A stretch of 64,000 bases of DNA from Coriaria nepalensis (taxonomy: Eukaryota; Streptophyta; Magnoliopsida; Cucurbitales; Coriariaceae): contig CP114482.1 of the NCBI GenBank assembly GCA_027186245.1, positions 15,767,209 to 15,831,208 on the forward strand. Direction: 5' to 3'. The notes beneath the pieces were generated by a model. The model was not told where the DNA came from and ran no database searches. It saw only the letters and a program-made list of their open reading frames with translations. Position 1 is the first letter of the stretch; the number at the start of each line of letters is the position of its first letter. Position numbers and translations under genes: made by a program. Shown here piece after piece: positions 50,301-63,865 of the stretch.

Positions 50301-53300
50301 TGATTTACTGACTAAAAGTGGCTCAATGACATGATTTTAAGGCTATGCAAATGCCTAGTTGCCTTCAAAAGATCCATTCTAAATTATGCACGAAAGTATT
50401 GGTCCAAGTGCGAAAAAAGATTTCGTTCGAATTTCTTCGAAATGATTTAATTACTAAAAGAGACTCAATGACATGATTTCAAGGCTAAACAAAGGATAAT
50501 TTGCTTAAATAGATCAATTGCAAGTTATGCACAAAAGTCTCGTTTAAAGAGCGAAAATAGAATTTGTTCGTAATGCTTTCAAATGATTTGATGACTAGAA
50601 AAGACTCAAAGACATGATTTTAAGGCCAAAAAGATGCATAGTTTCTTTCAATTCTTGAATTGAAAGTTCTGAATGAAAGTCGTGTTTGTAGCGTGAAGAA
50701 ATAGAATTCTTTCGAATTACTTTTCATTGATTTAATGACTGGAGAAGACTCAATGACATGATTTTAAGGCTAGACAAACGCATAATTGCCTTCAATAGAT
50801 CAATTGCTTGTCTTGCACAAAAGTCGTGTTTGAAATGCGAAAATAGAATTCGTTTGAATTGATTTCGAATGATTTACTGACTAAAAGTGGCTCAATGACA
50901 TGATTTTAAGGCTATACAAATGCCTAGTTGCCTTCAAAAGATCCATTCTAAATTATGCACGAAAGTATTGGTTCAAGTGCGAAAAAAGATTTCGTTCGAA
51001 TTTCTTCGAAATGATTTAATTACTAAAAGAGACTCAATGACATGATTTCAAGGCTAAACAAAGGATAATTTGCTTAAATAGATCAATTGCAAGTTATGCA
51101 CAAAAGTCTCGTTTAAAGAGCGAAAATAGAATTTGTTCGTAATGCTTTCAAATGATTTGATGACTAGAAAAGACTCAAAGACATGATTTTAAGGCCAAAA
51201 AGATGCACAGTTTCTTTCAATTCTTGAATTGAAAGTTCTGAATGAAAGTCGTGTTTGTAGCGCGAAGAAATAGAATTCTTTCGAATTACTTTTCATTGAT
51301 TTAATGACTAGAGAAGACTCAATGACATGATTTTAAGGCTAGACAAACGCATAATTGCCTTCAATAGATCAATTGCATGTCTTGCACAAAAGTCGTGTTT
51401 GAAATGCGAAAATAGAATTCGTTTGAATTGATTTCGAATGATTTACTGACTAAAAGTGGCTCAATGACATGATTTTAAGGCTATACAAATGCCTAGTTGC
51501 ATTCAAAAGATCCATTCCAAATTATGCACGAGAGTATTGGTTCAAGTGCGAAAAAAGATTTCGTTCGAATTTCTTTGAAATGATTTAATTACTAAAAGAG
51601 GCTCAATGACATGATTTCAAGGCTAAACAAAGGCTAATTTGCTTGAATAGATGAATTGCAAGTTATGCACAAATGTCTCGTTTAAAGAGCAAAAATAGAA
51701 TTTGTGCGTAATGCTTTCAAATGATTTGATTACTAGAAAAGACTCAATGACATGATTTTAAGGCTAAAAAGATTCATAGTTGCCTTCAATGGTTGAATTG
51801 GAAGTTCTGAACGAAAGTCGTGTTTGAAGTGCAAAAAAATAGAATTCTTTCGAATTACTTTTAATTGATTTAATGACTAGAGAAGACTCAATGACATGAG
51901 TTTAAGGCTAAACAAATGCATAATTGCCTTCAATAGATCAATTGCATTTCTTGCACAAAAGTCGTGTTTGAAATGCGAAAATAGAATTCGTTTGAATTGA
52001 TTTCGAATGATTTACTGACTAAAAGTGGCTCAATGACATGATTTTAAGGCTATACAAATGCCTAGTTGCCTTCAAAAGATCCATTCCAAATTATGCACGA
52101 AGTCATGGTTCAAGTGCGAAAAAAGATTTCGTTCGAATTTCTTTGAAATGATTTAATTACTAAAAAAGACTCAATGACATGATTTCAAGGCTAAAGAAAG
52201 GCTAATTTGCTTGAATAGATGAATTGCAAGTTATGCACAAATGTCTCGTTTAAAGAGCAAAAATAGAATTTGTGCGTAATGCTTTCAAATGATTTGATTA
52301 CTAGAAAAGACTCAATGACATGATTTTAAGGCTAAAATGATTCATAGTTGCCTTCAATGGTTGAATTGGAAGTTCTGAACGAAAGTCGTGTTTGAAGTGC
52401 GAAAAAATAGAATTCTTTCGAATTACTTTTAATTGATTTAATGACTAGAGAAGACTCAATGACATGAGTTCAAGGCTAAACAAACGCATAATTGCCTTCA
52501 ATAGATCAATTGCATGTCTTGCACAAAAGTCGTGTTTGAAATGCGAAAATAGAATTCGTTTGAATTGATTTCGAATGATTTACTGACTAAAAGTGGCTCA
52601 ATGACTTGATTTTAAGGCTATACAAATGCCTAGTTACCTTCAAAAGATCCATTGCAAATTATGCATGAAAGTATTGGTTCAAGTGCGAAAAAAGATTTCG
52701 TTCGAATTTCTTTGAAATGATTTAATTACTAAAAGAGACTCAATGACATGATTTTAAGGCTAAACAAAGGATAATTTGCTTAAATAGATGAATTGCAAGT
52801 TATGCACAAAAGTCTAGTTTAAAGAGCGAAAATAGAATTTGTTTGTAATGCTTTCAAATGATTTGATGACTAGAAAAGACTCAATGACATGATTTTAAGG
52901 CCAAAAAGATGCATAGTTTCCTTCAATTCTTGAATTGGAAGTTCTGAATGAAAGTCGTGTTTGTAGCGCGAAAAAATAGAATTCTTTCGAATTACTTTTA
53001 ATCGATTTAATGACTAGAAAAGACTCAATGACATGATTTTAAGGCTAGACAAACGCATAATTGCCTTCAATAGATCAATTGCATGTCTTGCACAAAAGTC
53101 GTGTTTGAAATGCGAAAATAGAATTCGTTTGAATTGATTTCGAATGATTTACTGACTAAAAGTGGCTCAATGACATGATTTTAAGGCTATACAAATGCCT
53201 AGTTGCCTTCAAAAGATCCATTCTAAATTATGCACGACAGTATTGGTTCAAGTGCGAAAAAAGATTTCGTTCGAATTTCTTCGAAATGATTTAATTACTA

Positions 53301-55186
53301 AAAGAGACTCAATGACATGATTTCAAGGCTAAACAAAGGATAATTTGCTTAAATAGATCAATTGCAAGTTATGCACAAAAGTCTCGTTTAAAGAGCGAAA
53401 ATAGAATTTGTTCGTAATGCTTTCAAATGATTTGATGACTAGAAAAGACTCAATGACATGATTTTAAGGCCCAAAAGATGCATAGTTTCCTTCAATTCTT
53501 GAATTGGAAGTTCTGAATGAAAGTCGTGTTTGTAGCGCGAAAAAATAGAATTCTTTCGAATTACTTTTAATTGATTTAATGAATAGAGAAGACTCAATGA
53601 CATGATTTTAAGGCTAGACAAACGCATAATTGCCTTCAATAGATCAATTGCATGTCTTGCACAAAAGTCGTGTTTGAAATGCGAAAATAGAATTCGTTTG
53701 AATTGATTTCGAATGATTTACTGACTAAAAGTGGCTCAATGACATGATTTTAAGGCTATACAAATGCCTAGTTGCCTTCAAAAGATCCATTCCAAATTAT
53801 GCACGAAAGTCATGGTTCAAGTGCGAAAAAAGATTTCGTTCGAATTTCTTTGAAATGATTTAATTACTAAAAGAGACTCAATGACATGATTTCAAGGCTA
53901 AAGAAAGGCTAATTTGCTTGAATAGATGAATTGCAAGTTATGCACAAATGTCTCGTTTAAAGAGCAAAAATAGAATTTGTGCGTAATGCTTTCAAATGAT
54001 TTGATTACTAGAAAAGACTCAATGACATGATTTTAAGGCAAAAATGATTCATAGTTGCCTTCAATGGTTGAATTGGAAGTTCTGAACGAAAGTCGTGTTT
54101 GAAGTGCGAAAAAATAGAATTCTTTCGAATTACTTTTAATTGATTTAATGACTAGAGAAGACTCAATGACATGAGTTTAAGGCTAAACAAACGCATAATT
54201 GCCTTCAATAGATCAATTGCATGTCTTGCACAAAAGTCGTGTTTGAAATGCGAAAATAGAATTCGTTTGAATTGATTTCGAATGATTTACTGACTAAAAG
54301 TGGCTCAATGACTTGATTTTAAGGCTATACAAATGCCTAGTTACCTTCAAAAGATCCATTCCAAATTATGCATGAAAGTATTGGTTCAAGTGCGAAAAAA
54401 GATTTCGTTCGAATTTCTTTGAAATGATTTAATTACTAAAAGAGACTCAATGACATGATTTCAAGGCTAAACAAAGGATAATTTGCTTAAATAGATCAAT
54501 TGCAAGTTATGCACAAAAGTCTCGTTTAAAGAGCGAAAATAGAATTTGTTCGTAATGCTTTCAAATGATTTGATGACTAGAAAAGACTCAATGACATGAT
54601 TTTAAGGCCAAAAAGATGCATAGTTTCCTTCAATTCTTGAATTGGAAGTTCTGAATGAAAGTCGTGTTTGTAGCGCGAAAAAATAGAATTCTTTCGAATT
54701 ACTTTTAATTGATTTAATGACTAGAGAAGACTCAATGACATGATTTTAAGGCTAGACAAACGCATAATTGCCTTCAATAGATCAATTGCATGTCTTGCAC
54801 AAAAGTCGTGTTTGAAATGCGAAAATAGAATTCGTTTGAATTGATTTCGAATGATTTACTGACTAAAAGTGGCTCAATGACATGATTTTAAGGCTATACA
54901 AATGCCTAGTTGCCTTCAAAAGATCCATTCCAAATTATGCACGAAAGTCATGGTTCAAGTGCGAAAAAAGATTTCGTTCGAATTTCTTTGAAATGATTTA
55001 ATTACTAAAAGACACTCAATGACATGATTTCAAGGCTAAAGAAAGGCTAATTTGCTTGAATAGATGAATTGCAAGTTATGCACAAATGTCTCGTTTAAAG
55101 AGCAAAAATAAAATTTGTGCGTAATGCTTTCAAATGATTTGATTACTAGAAAAGACTCAATGACATGATTTTAAGGCAAAAATGAT

Positions 55187-58100
55187 TCATAGTTGCCTTC
55201 AATGGTTGAATTGGAAGTTCTGAACGAAAGTCGTGTTTGAAGTGCGAAAAAATAGAATTCTTTCGAATTACTTTTAATTGATTTAATGACTAGAGAAGAC
55301 TCAATGACATGAGTTTAAGGCTAAACAAACGCATAATTGCCTTCAATAGATCAATTGCATGTCTTGCACAAAAGTCGTATTTGAAATGCGAAAATAGAAT
55401 TCGTTTGAATTGATTTCGAATGATTTACTGACTAAAAGTGGCTCAATGACTTGATTTTAAGGCTATACAAATGCCTAGTTACCTTCAAAAGATCCATTGA
55501 AAATTATGCATGAAAGTATTGGTTCAAGTGCGAAAAAAGATTTCGTTCGAATTTCTTTGAAATGATTTAATTACTAAAAGAGACTCAATGACATGATTTC
55601 AAGGCTAAACAAAGGATGATTTGCTTAAATAGATCAATTGCAAGTTATGCACAAAAGTCTCGTTTAAAGAGCGAAAATAGAATTTGTTCGTAATGCTTTC
55701 AAATGATTTGATGACTAGAAAAGACTCAATGACATGATTTTAAGGCCAAAAAGATGCATAGTTTCCTTCAATTCTTGAATTGGAAGTTCTGAATGAAAGT
55801 CGTGTTTGTAGCGCGAAAAAATAGAATTCTTTCGAATTACTTTTAATTGATTTAATGACTAGAGAAGACTCAATGACATGATTTTAAGGCTAGACAAACG
55901 CATAATTGCCTTCAATAGATCAATTGCATGTCTTGCACAAAAGTCGTGTTTGAAATGCGAAAATAGAATTCGTTTGAATTGATTTCGAATGATTTACTGA
56001 CTAAAAGTGGCTCAATGACATGATTTTAAGGCTATACAAATGCCTAGTTGCCTTCAAAAGATCCATTCTAAATTATGCACGAAAGTATTGGTCCAAGTGC
56101 GAAAAAAGATTTCGTTCGAATTTTTTCGAAATGATTTAATTACTAAAAGAGACTCAATGACATGATTTCAAGGCTAAACAAAGGATAATTTGCTTAAATA
56201 GATCAATTGCAAGTTATGCACAAAAGTCTCGTTTAAAGAGCGAAAATAGAATTTGTTCGTAATGCTTTCAAATGATTTGATGACTAGAAAAGACTCAAAG
56301 ACATGATTTTAAGGCCAAAAAGATGCATAGTTTCTTTCAATTCTTGAATTGAAAGTTCTGAATGAAAGTCGTGTTTGTAGAGCGAAGAAATAGAATTCTT
56401 TCGAATTACTTTTCATTGATTTAATGACTAGAGAAGACTCAATGACATGATTTTAAGGCTAGACAAACGCATAATTGCCTTCAATAGATCAATTGCTTGT
56501 CTTGCACAAAAGTCGTGTTTGAAATGCGAAAATAGAATTCGTTTGAATTGATTTCGAATGATTTACTGACTAAAAGTGGCTCAATGACATGATTTTAAGG
56601 CTATACAAATGCCTAGTTGCCTTCAAAAGATCCATTCTAAATTATGCACGAAAGTATTGGTTCAAGTGCGAAAAAAGATTTCGTTCGAATTTCTTCGAAA
56701 TGATTTAATTACTAAAAGAGACTCAATGACATGATTTCAAGGCTAAACAAAGGATAATTTGCTTAAATAGATCAATTGCAAGTTATGCACAAAAGTCTCG
56801 TTTAAAGAGCGAAAATAGAATTTGTTCGTAATGCTTTCAAATGATTTGATGACTAGAAAAGACTCAAAGACATGATTTTAAGGCCAAAAAGATGCATAGT
56901 TTCTTTCAATTCTTGAATTGAAAGTTCTGAATGAAAGTCGTGTTTGTAGCGCGAAGAAATAGAATTCTTTCGAATTACTTTTCATTGATTTAATGACTAG
57001 AGAAGACTCAATGACATGATTTTAAGGCTAGACAAACGCATAATTGCCTTCAATAGATCAATTGCATGTCTTGCACAAAAGTCGTGTTTGAAATGCGAAA
57101 ATAGAATTCGTTTGAATTGATTTCGAATGATTTACTGACTAAAAGTGGCTCAATGACATGATTTTAAGGCTATACAAATGCCTAGTTGCCTTCAAAAGAT
57201 CCATTCCAAATTATGCACGAGAGTATTGGTTCAAGTGCGAAAAAAGATTTCGTTCGAATTTCTTCGAAATGATTTAATTACTAAAAGAGACTCAATGACA
57301 TGATTTCAAGGCTAAACAAAGGATAATTTGCTTAAATAGATCAATTGCAAGTTATGCACAAAAGTCTCGTTTAAAGAGCGAAAATAGAATTTGTTCGTAA
57401 TGCTTTCAAATGATTTGATGACTAGGAAAGACTCAATGACATGATTTTAAGTCCAAAAAGATGCATAGTTTCCTTCAATTCTTGAATTGGAAGTTCTGAA
57501 TGAAAGTCGTGTTTGTAGCGCGAAAAAATAGAATTCTTTCGAATTACTTTTAATTGATTTAATGACTAGAGAAGACTCAATGACATGATTTTAAGGCTAG
57601 ACAAACGCATAATTGCCTTCAATAGATCAATTGCATGTCTTGCACAAAAGTCGTGTTTGAAATGCGAAAATAGAATTCGTTTGAATTGATTTCGAATGAT
57701 TTACTGACTAAAAGTGGCTCAATGACATGATTTTAAGGCTATACAAATGCCTAGTTGCCTTCAAAAGATCCATTCCAAATTATGCACGAAAGTCATGGTT
57801 CAAGTGCGAAAAAAGATTTCGTTCGAATTTCTTTGAAATGATTTAATTACTAAAAGAGACTCAATGACATGATTTCAAGGCTAAAGAAAGGCTAATTTGC
57901 TTGAATAGATGAATTGCAAGTTATGCACAAATGTCTCGTTTAAAGAGCAAAAATAAAATTTGTGCGTAATGCTTTCAAATGATTTGATTACTAGAAAAGA
58001 CTCAATGACATGATTTTAAGGCAAAAATGATTCATAGTTGCCTTCAATGGTTGAATTGGAAGTTCTGAACGAAAGTCGTGTTTGAAGTGCGAAAAAATAG

Positions 58101-60307
58101 AATTCTTTCGAATTACTTTTAATTGATTTAATGACTAGAGAAGACTCAATGACATGAGTTTAAGGCTAAACAAACGCATAATTGCCTTCAATAGATCAAT
58201 TGCATGTCTTGCACAAAAGTCGTGTTTGAAATGCGAAAATAGAATTCGTTTGAATTGATTTCGAATGATTTACTGACTAAAAGTGGCTCAATGACTTGAT
58301 TTTAAGGCTATACAAATGCCTAGTTACCTTCAAAAGATCCATTGCAAATTATGCATGAAAGTATTGGTTCAAGTGCGAAAAAAGATTTCGTTCGAATTTC
58401 TTTGAAATGATTTAATTACTAAAAGAGACTCAATGACATGATTTCAAGGCTAAACAAAGGATGATTTGCTTAAATAGATCAATTGCAAGTTATGCACAAA
58501 AGTCTCGTTTAAAGAGCGAAAATAGAATTTGTTCGTAATGCTTTCAAATGATTTGATGACTAGAAAAGACTCAATGACATGATTTTAAGGCCAAAAAGAT
58601 GCATAGTTTCCTTCAATTCTTGAATTGGAAGTTCTGAATGAAAGTCGTGTTTGTAGCGCGAAAAAATAGAATTCTTTCGAATTACTTTTAATTGATTTAT
58701 TGACTAGAGAAGACTCAATGACATGATTTTAAGGCTAGACAAACGCATAATTGCCTTCAATAGATCAATTGCATGTCTTGCACAAAAGTCGTGTTTGAAA
58801 TGCGAAAATAGAATTCGTTTGAATTGATTTCGAATGATTTACTGACTAAAAGTGGCTCAATGACATGATTTTAAGGCTATACAAATGCCTAGTTGCCTTC
58901 AAAAGATCCATTCTAAATTATGCACGAAAGTATTGGTCCAAGTGCGAAAAAAGATTTCGTTCGAATTTCTTCGAAATGATTTAATTACTAAAAGAGACTC
59001 AATGACATGATTTCAAGGCTAAACAAAGGATAATTTGCTTAAATAGATCAATTGCAAGTTATGCACAAAAGTCTCGTTTAAAGAGCGAAAATAGAATTTG
59101 TTCGTAATGCTTTCAAATGATTTGATGACTAGAAAAGACTCAAAGACATGATTTTAAGGCCAAAAAGATGCATAGTTTCTTTCAATTCTTGAATTGAAAG
59201 TTCTGAATGAAAGTCGTGTTTGTAGCGCGAAGAAATAGAATTCTTTCGAATTACTTTTCATTGATTTAATGACTAGAGAAGACTCAATGACATGATTTTA
59301 AGGCTAGACAAACGCATAATTGCCTTCAATAGATCAATTGCTTGTCTTGCACAAAAGTCGTGTTTGAAATGCGAAAATAGAATTCGTTTGAATTGATTTC
59401 GAATGATTTACTGACTAAAAGTGGCTCAATGACATGATTTTAAGGCTATACAAATGCCTAGTTGCCTTCAAAAGATCCATTCTAAATTATGCACGAAAGT
59501 ATTGGTTCAAGTGCGAAAAAAGATTTCGTTCGAATTTCTTCGAAATGATTTAATTACTAAAAGAGACTCAATGACATGATTTCAAGGCTAAACAAAGGAT
59601 AATTTGCTTAAATAGATCAATTGCAAGTTATGCACAAAAGTCTCGTTTAAAGAGCGAAAATAGAATTTGTTCGTAATGCTTTCAAATGATTTGATGACTA
59701 GAAAAGACTCAAAGACATGATTTTAAGGCCAAAAAGATGCACAGTTTCTTTCAATTCTTGAATTGAAAGTTCTGATTGAAAGTCGTGTTTGTAGCGCGAA
59801 GAAATAGAATTCTTTCGAATTACTTTTCATTGATTTAATGACTAGAGAAGACTCAATGACATGATTTTAAGGCTAGATAAACGCATAATTGCCTTCAATA
59901 GATCAATTGCATGTCTTGCACAAAAGTCGTGTTTGAAATGCGAAAATAGAATTCGTTTGAATTGATTTCGAATGATTTACTGACTAAAAGTGGCTCAATG
60001 ACATGATTTTAAGGCTATACAAATGCCTAGTTGCCTTCAAAAGATCCATTCTAAATTATGCACGAGAGTATTGGTTCAAGTGCGAAAAAAGATTTCGTTC
60101 GAATTTCTTCGAAATGATTTAATTACTAAAAGAGACTCAATGACATGATTTCAAGGCTAAACAAAGGATAATTTGCTTAAATAGATCAATTGCAAGTTAT
60201 GCACAAAAGTCTCGTTTAAAGAGCGAAAATAGAATTTGTTCGTAATGCTTTCAAATGATTTGATGACTAGAAAAGACTCAAAGACATGATTTTAAGGCCA
60301 AAAAGAT
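55187..60307 (+). repeat. Five-unit 2,845-bp tandem duplication
   Basis: Units at 55187 (A'), 55756, 56325 and 56894 recur at 58032, 58601, 59170 and 59739, an offset of 2,845 bp. Good markers are ATTGCTTGTCTTGCAC in B at about 56492 and 59337, TATTGGTCCAAGTG in C at about 56088 and 58933, and GGATGATTTGCTTAAATAG in D at about 55614 and 58459. The first four units also match 49498-51773 at about 5,689 bp, including the same TTGCTTGTC variant near 50803. The fifth units (57463 and 60308) differ, so the edge lies near 57.4 kb. Confidence 0.82.
56334..56355. other. Perfect 22-bp inverted repeat in A (10-bp arms, 2-nt spacer)
   Basis: The left arm CTTTCAATTC (56334-56343), the spacer TT and the right arm GAATTGAAAG (56346-56355) form a perfect dyad near the start of A. 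The same perfect form is in A starting at 48360, 50636, 51205, 56894, 59170, 59739, 60308 and 63722. Most A monomers have a shorter version: 8-bp arms in units 2277, 3415 and 6259, and 7-bp arms with a 4-nt spacer where the spacer region reads ATTATTG. It could extrude as a short hairpin; a biological role is inference. Confidence 0.85.
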
Positions 60308-63300
60308 GCATAGTTTCTTTCAATTCTTGAATTGAAAGTTCTGAATGAAAGTCGTGTTTGTAGCGCGAAGAAATAGAATTCTTTCGAATTACTTTTAATT
60401 GATTTAATGACTAGAGAAGACTCAATGACATGATTTTAAGGCTAGACAAACGCATAATTGCCTTCAATAGATCAATTGCATGTCTTGCACAAAAGTCGTG
60501 TTTGAAATGCGAAAATAGAATTCGTTAGAATTGATTTCGAATGATTTACTGACTAAAAGTGGCTCAATGACATGATTTTAAGGCTATACAAATGCCTAGT
60601 TGCCTTCAAAAGATCCATTCCAAATTATGCACGAAAGTATTGGTTCAAGTGCGAAAAAAGATTTCGTTCGAATTTCTTTGAAATGATTTAATTACTAAAA
60701 GAGACTCAATGACATGATTTCAAGGCTAAACAAAGGATAATTTGCTTAAATAGATCAATTGCAAGTTATGCACAAAAGTCTCGTTTAAAGAGCGAAAATA
60801 GAATTTGTTCGTAATGCTTTCAAATGATTTGATGACTAGAAAAGACTCAATGACATGATTTTAAGGCCAAAAAGATGCATAGTTTCCTTCAATTCTTGAA
60901 TTGGAAGTTCTGAATGAAAGTCGTGTTTGTAGCGCGAAAAAATAGAATTCTTTCGAATTACTTTTAATTGATTTAATGACTAGAGAAGACTCAATGACAT
61001 GATTTTAAGGCTAGACAAACGCATAATTGCCTTCAATAGATCAATTGCATGTCTTGCACAAAAGTCGTGTTTGAAATGCGAAAATAGAATTCGTTTGAAT
61101 TGATTTCGAATGATTTACTGACTAAAAGTGGCTCAATGACATGATTTTAAGGCTATACAAATGCCTAGTTGCCTTCAGAAGATCCATTCTAAATTATGCA
61201 CGAAAGTATTGGTTCAAGTGCGAAAAAAGATTTCGTTCGAATTTCTTCGAAATGATTTAATTACTAAATGAGACTCAATGACATGATTTTAAGGCTAAAC
61301 AAAGGATAATTTGCTTAAATAGATCAATTGCAAGTTATGCACAAAAGTCTCGTTTAAAGAGCGAAAATAGAATTTGTTCGTAATGCTTTCAAATGATTTG
61401 ATGACTAGAAAAGACTCAAAGACATGATTTTAAGGCCAAAAAGATGCATAGTTTCCTTCAATTCTTGAATTGGAAGTTCTGAATGAAAGTCGTGTTTGTA
61501 GCGCGAAAAAATAGAATTCTTTCGAATTACTTTTAATTGATTTAATGACTAGAGAAGACTCAATGACATGATTTTAAGGCTAGACAAACGCATAATTGCC
61601 TTCAATAGATCAATTGCATGTCTTACACAAAAGTCGTGTTTGAAATGCGAAAATAGAATTCGTTTGAATTGATTTCGAATGATTTACTGACTAAAAGTGG
61701 CTCAATGACATGATTTTAAGGCTATACAAATGCCTAGTTGCCTTCAAAAGATCCATTCCAAATTATGCACGAAAGTATTGGTTCAAGTGCGTAAAAAGAT
61801 TTCGTTCGAATTTCTTTGAAATGATATAATTACTAAAAGAGACTCAATGACATGATTTCAAGGCTAAACAAAGGCTAATTTGCTTGAATAGATGAATTGC
61901 AAGTTATGCACAAATGTCTCGTTTAAAGAGCAAAAATAGAATTTGTGCGTAATGCTTTCAAATGATTTGATTACTAGAAAAGACTCAATGACATGATTTT
62001 AAGGCTAAAAAGATTCATTGTTGCCTTCAATTCTTGAATTGGAAGTTCTGAACGAAAGTCGTGTTTGAAGCGCGAAAAAATAGAATTCTTTCGAATTACT
62101 TTTAATTGATTTAATGACTAGAGAAGACTCAATGACATGATTTTAAGGCTAAACAAACGCATAATTGCCTTCAATAGATCAATTGCATGTCTTGCACAAA
62201 AGTCGTGTTCGAAATGCGAAAATAGAATTCGTTTGAATTGATTTCGAATGATTTACTGACTAAAAGTGGCTGAATGACATGATTTTAAGGCTATACAAAT
62301 GCCTAGTTGCCTTCAAAAGATCCATTCCAAATTATGCACGAAAGTCATGGTTCAAGTGCGAAAAAAGATTTCGTTCGAATTTCTTTGAAATGATTTAATT
62401 ACTAAAAGAGACTCAATGACATGATTTCAAGGCTAACCAAAGGCTAATTTGCTTGAATAGATGAATTGCAAGTTATGCACAAATGTCTCGTTTAAAGAGC
62501 AAAAATAGAATTTGTGCGTAATGCTTTCAAGTGATTTGATTACTAGAAAAGACTCAATGACATGATTTTAAGGCCAAGAAGATGCATAGTTTCCTTCAAT
62601 TCTTGAATTGGAAGTTCTGAATGAAAGTCGTGTTTGTAGCGCGAAAAAATAGAATTCTTTCGAATTACTTTTAATTGATTTAATGACTAGAGAAGACTCA
62701 ATGACATGATTTTAAGGCTAGACAAACGCATAATTGCCTTCAATAGATCAATTGCATGTCTTGCACAAAAGTCGTGTTTGAAATGCGAAAATAGAATTCG
62801 TTTGAATTGATTTCGAATGATTTACTGACTAAAAGTGGCTCAATGACTTGATTTTAAGGCTATACAAATGCCTAGTTACCTTCAAAAGATCCATTGCAAA
62901 TTATGCATGAAAGTATTGGTTCAAGTGCGAAAAAAGATTTCGTTCGAATTTCTTTGAAATGATTTAATTACTAAAAGAGACTCAATGACATGATTTCAAG
63001 GCTAAACAAAGGATAATTTGCTTAAATAGATCAATTGCAAGTTATGCACAAAAGTCTCGTTTAAAGAGCCAAAATAGAATTTGTTCGTAATGCTTTCAAA
63101 TGATTTGATGACTAGAAAAGACTCACTGACATGATTTTAAGGCCAAAAAGATGCATAGTTTCCTTCAATTCTTGAATTGGAAGTTCTGAATGAAAGTCGT
63201 GTTTGTAGCGCGAAAAAATAGAATTCTTTCGAATTACTTTTAATTGATTTAATGACTAGAGAAGACTCAATGACATGATTTTAAGGCTAGACAAACGCAT

Positions 63301-63865
63301 AATTGCCTTCAATAGATCAATTGCATGTCTTGCACAAAAGTCGTGTTTGAAATGCGAAAATAGAATTCGTTTGAATTGATTTCGAATGATTTACTGACTA
63401 AAAGTGGCTCAATGACATGATTTTAAGGCTATACAAATGCCTAGCTGCCTTCAAAAGATCCATTCCAAATTATGCACGAAAGTATTGGTTCAAGTGCGAA
63501 AAAAGATTTCGTTCGAATTTCTTCGAAATGATTTAATTACTAAAAGAGACTCAATGACATGATTTCAAGGCTAAACAAAGGATAATTTGCTTAAATAGAT
63601 CAATTGGAAGTTATGCACAAAAGTCTCGTTTAAAGAGCGAAAATAGAATTTGTTCGTAATGCTTTCAAATGATTTGATGACTAGAAAAGACTCAAAGACA
63701 TGATTTTAAGGCCAAAAAGATGCATAGTTTCTTTCAATTCTTGAATTGAAAGTTCTGAATGAAAGTCGTGTTTGTAGCGCGAAAAAATAGAATTCTTTCG
63801 AATTACTTTTAATTGATTTAATGACTAGAGAAGACTCAATGACATAATTTTAAGGCCAGACAAAC

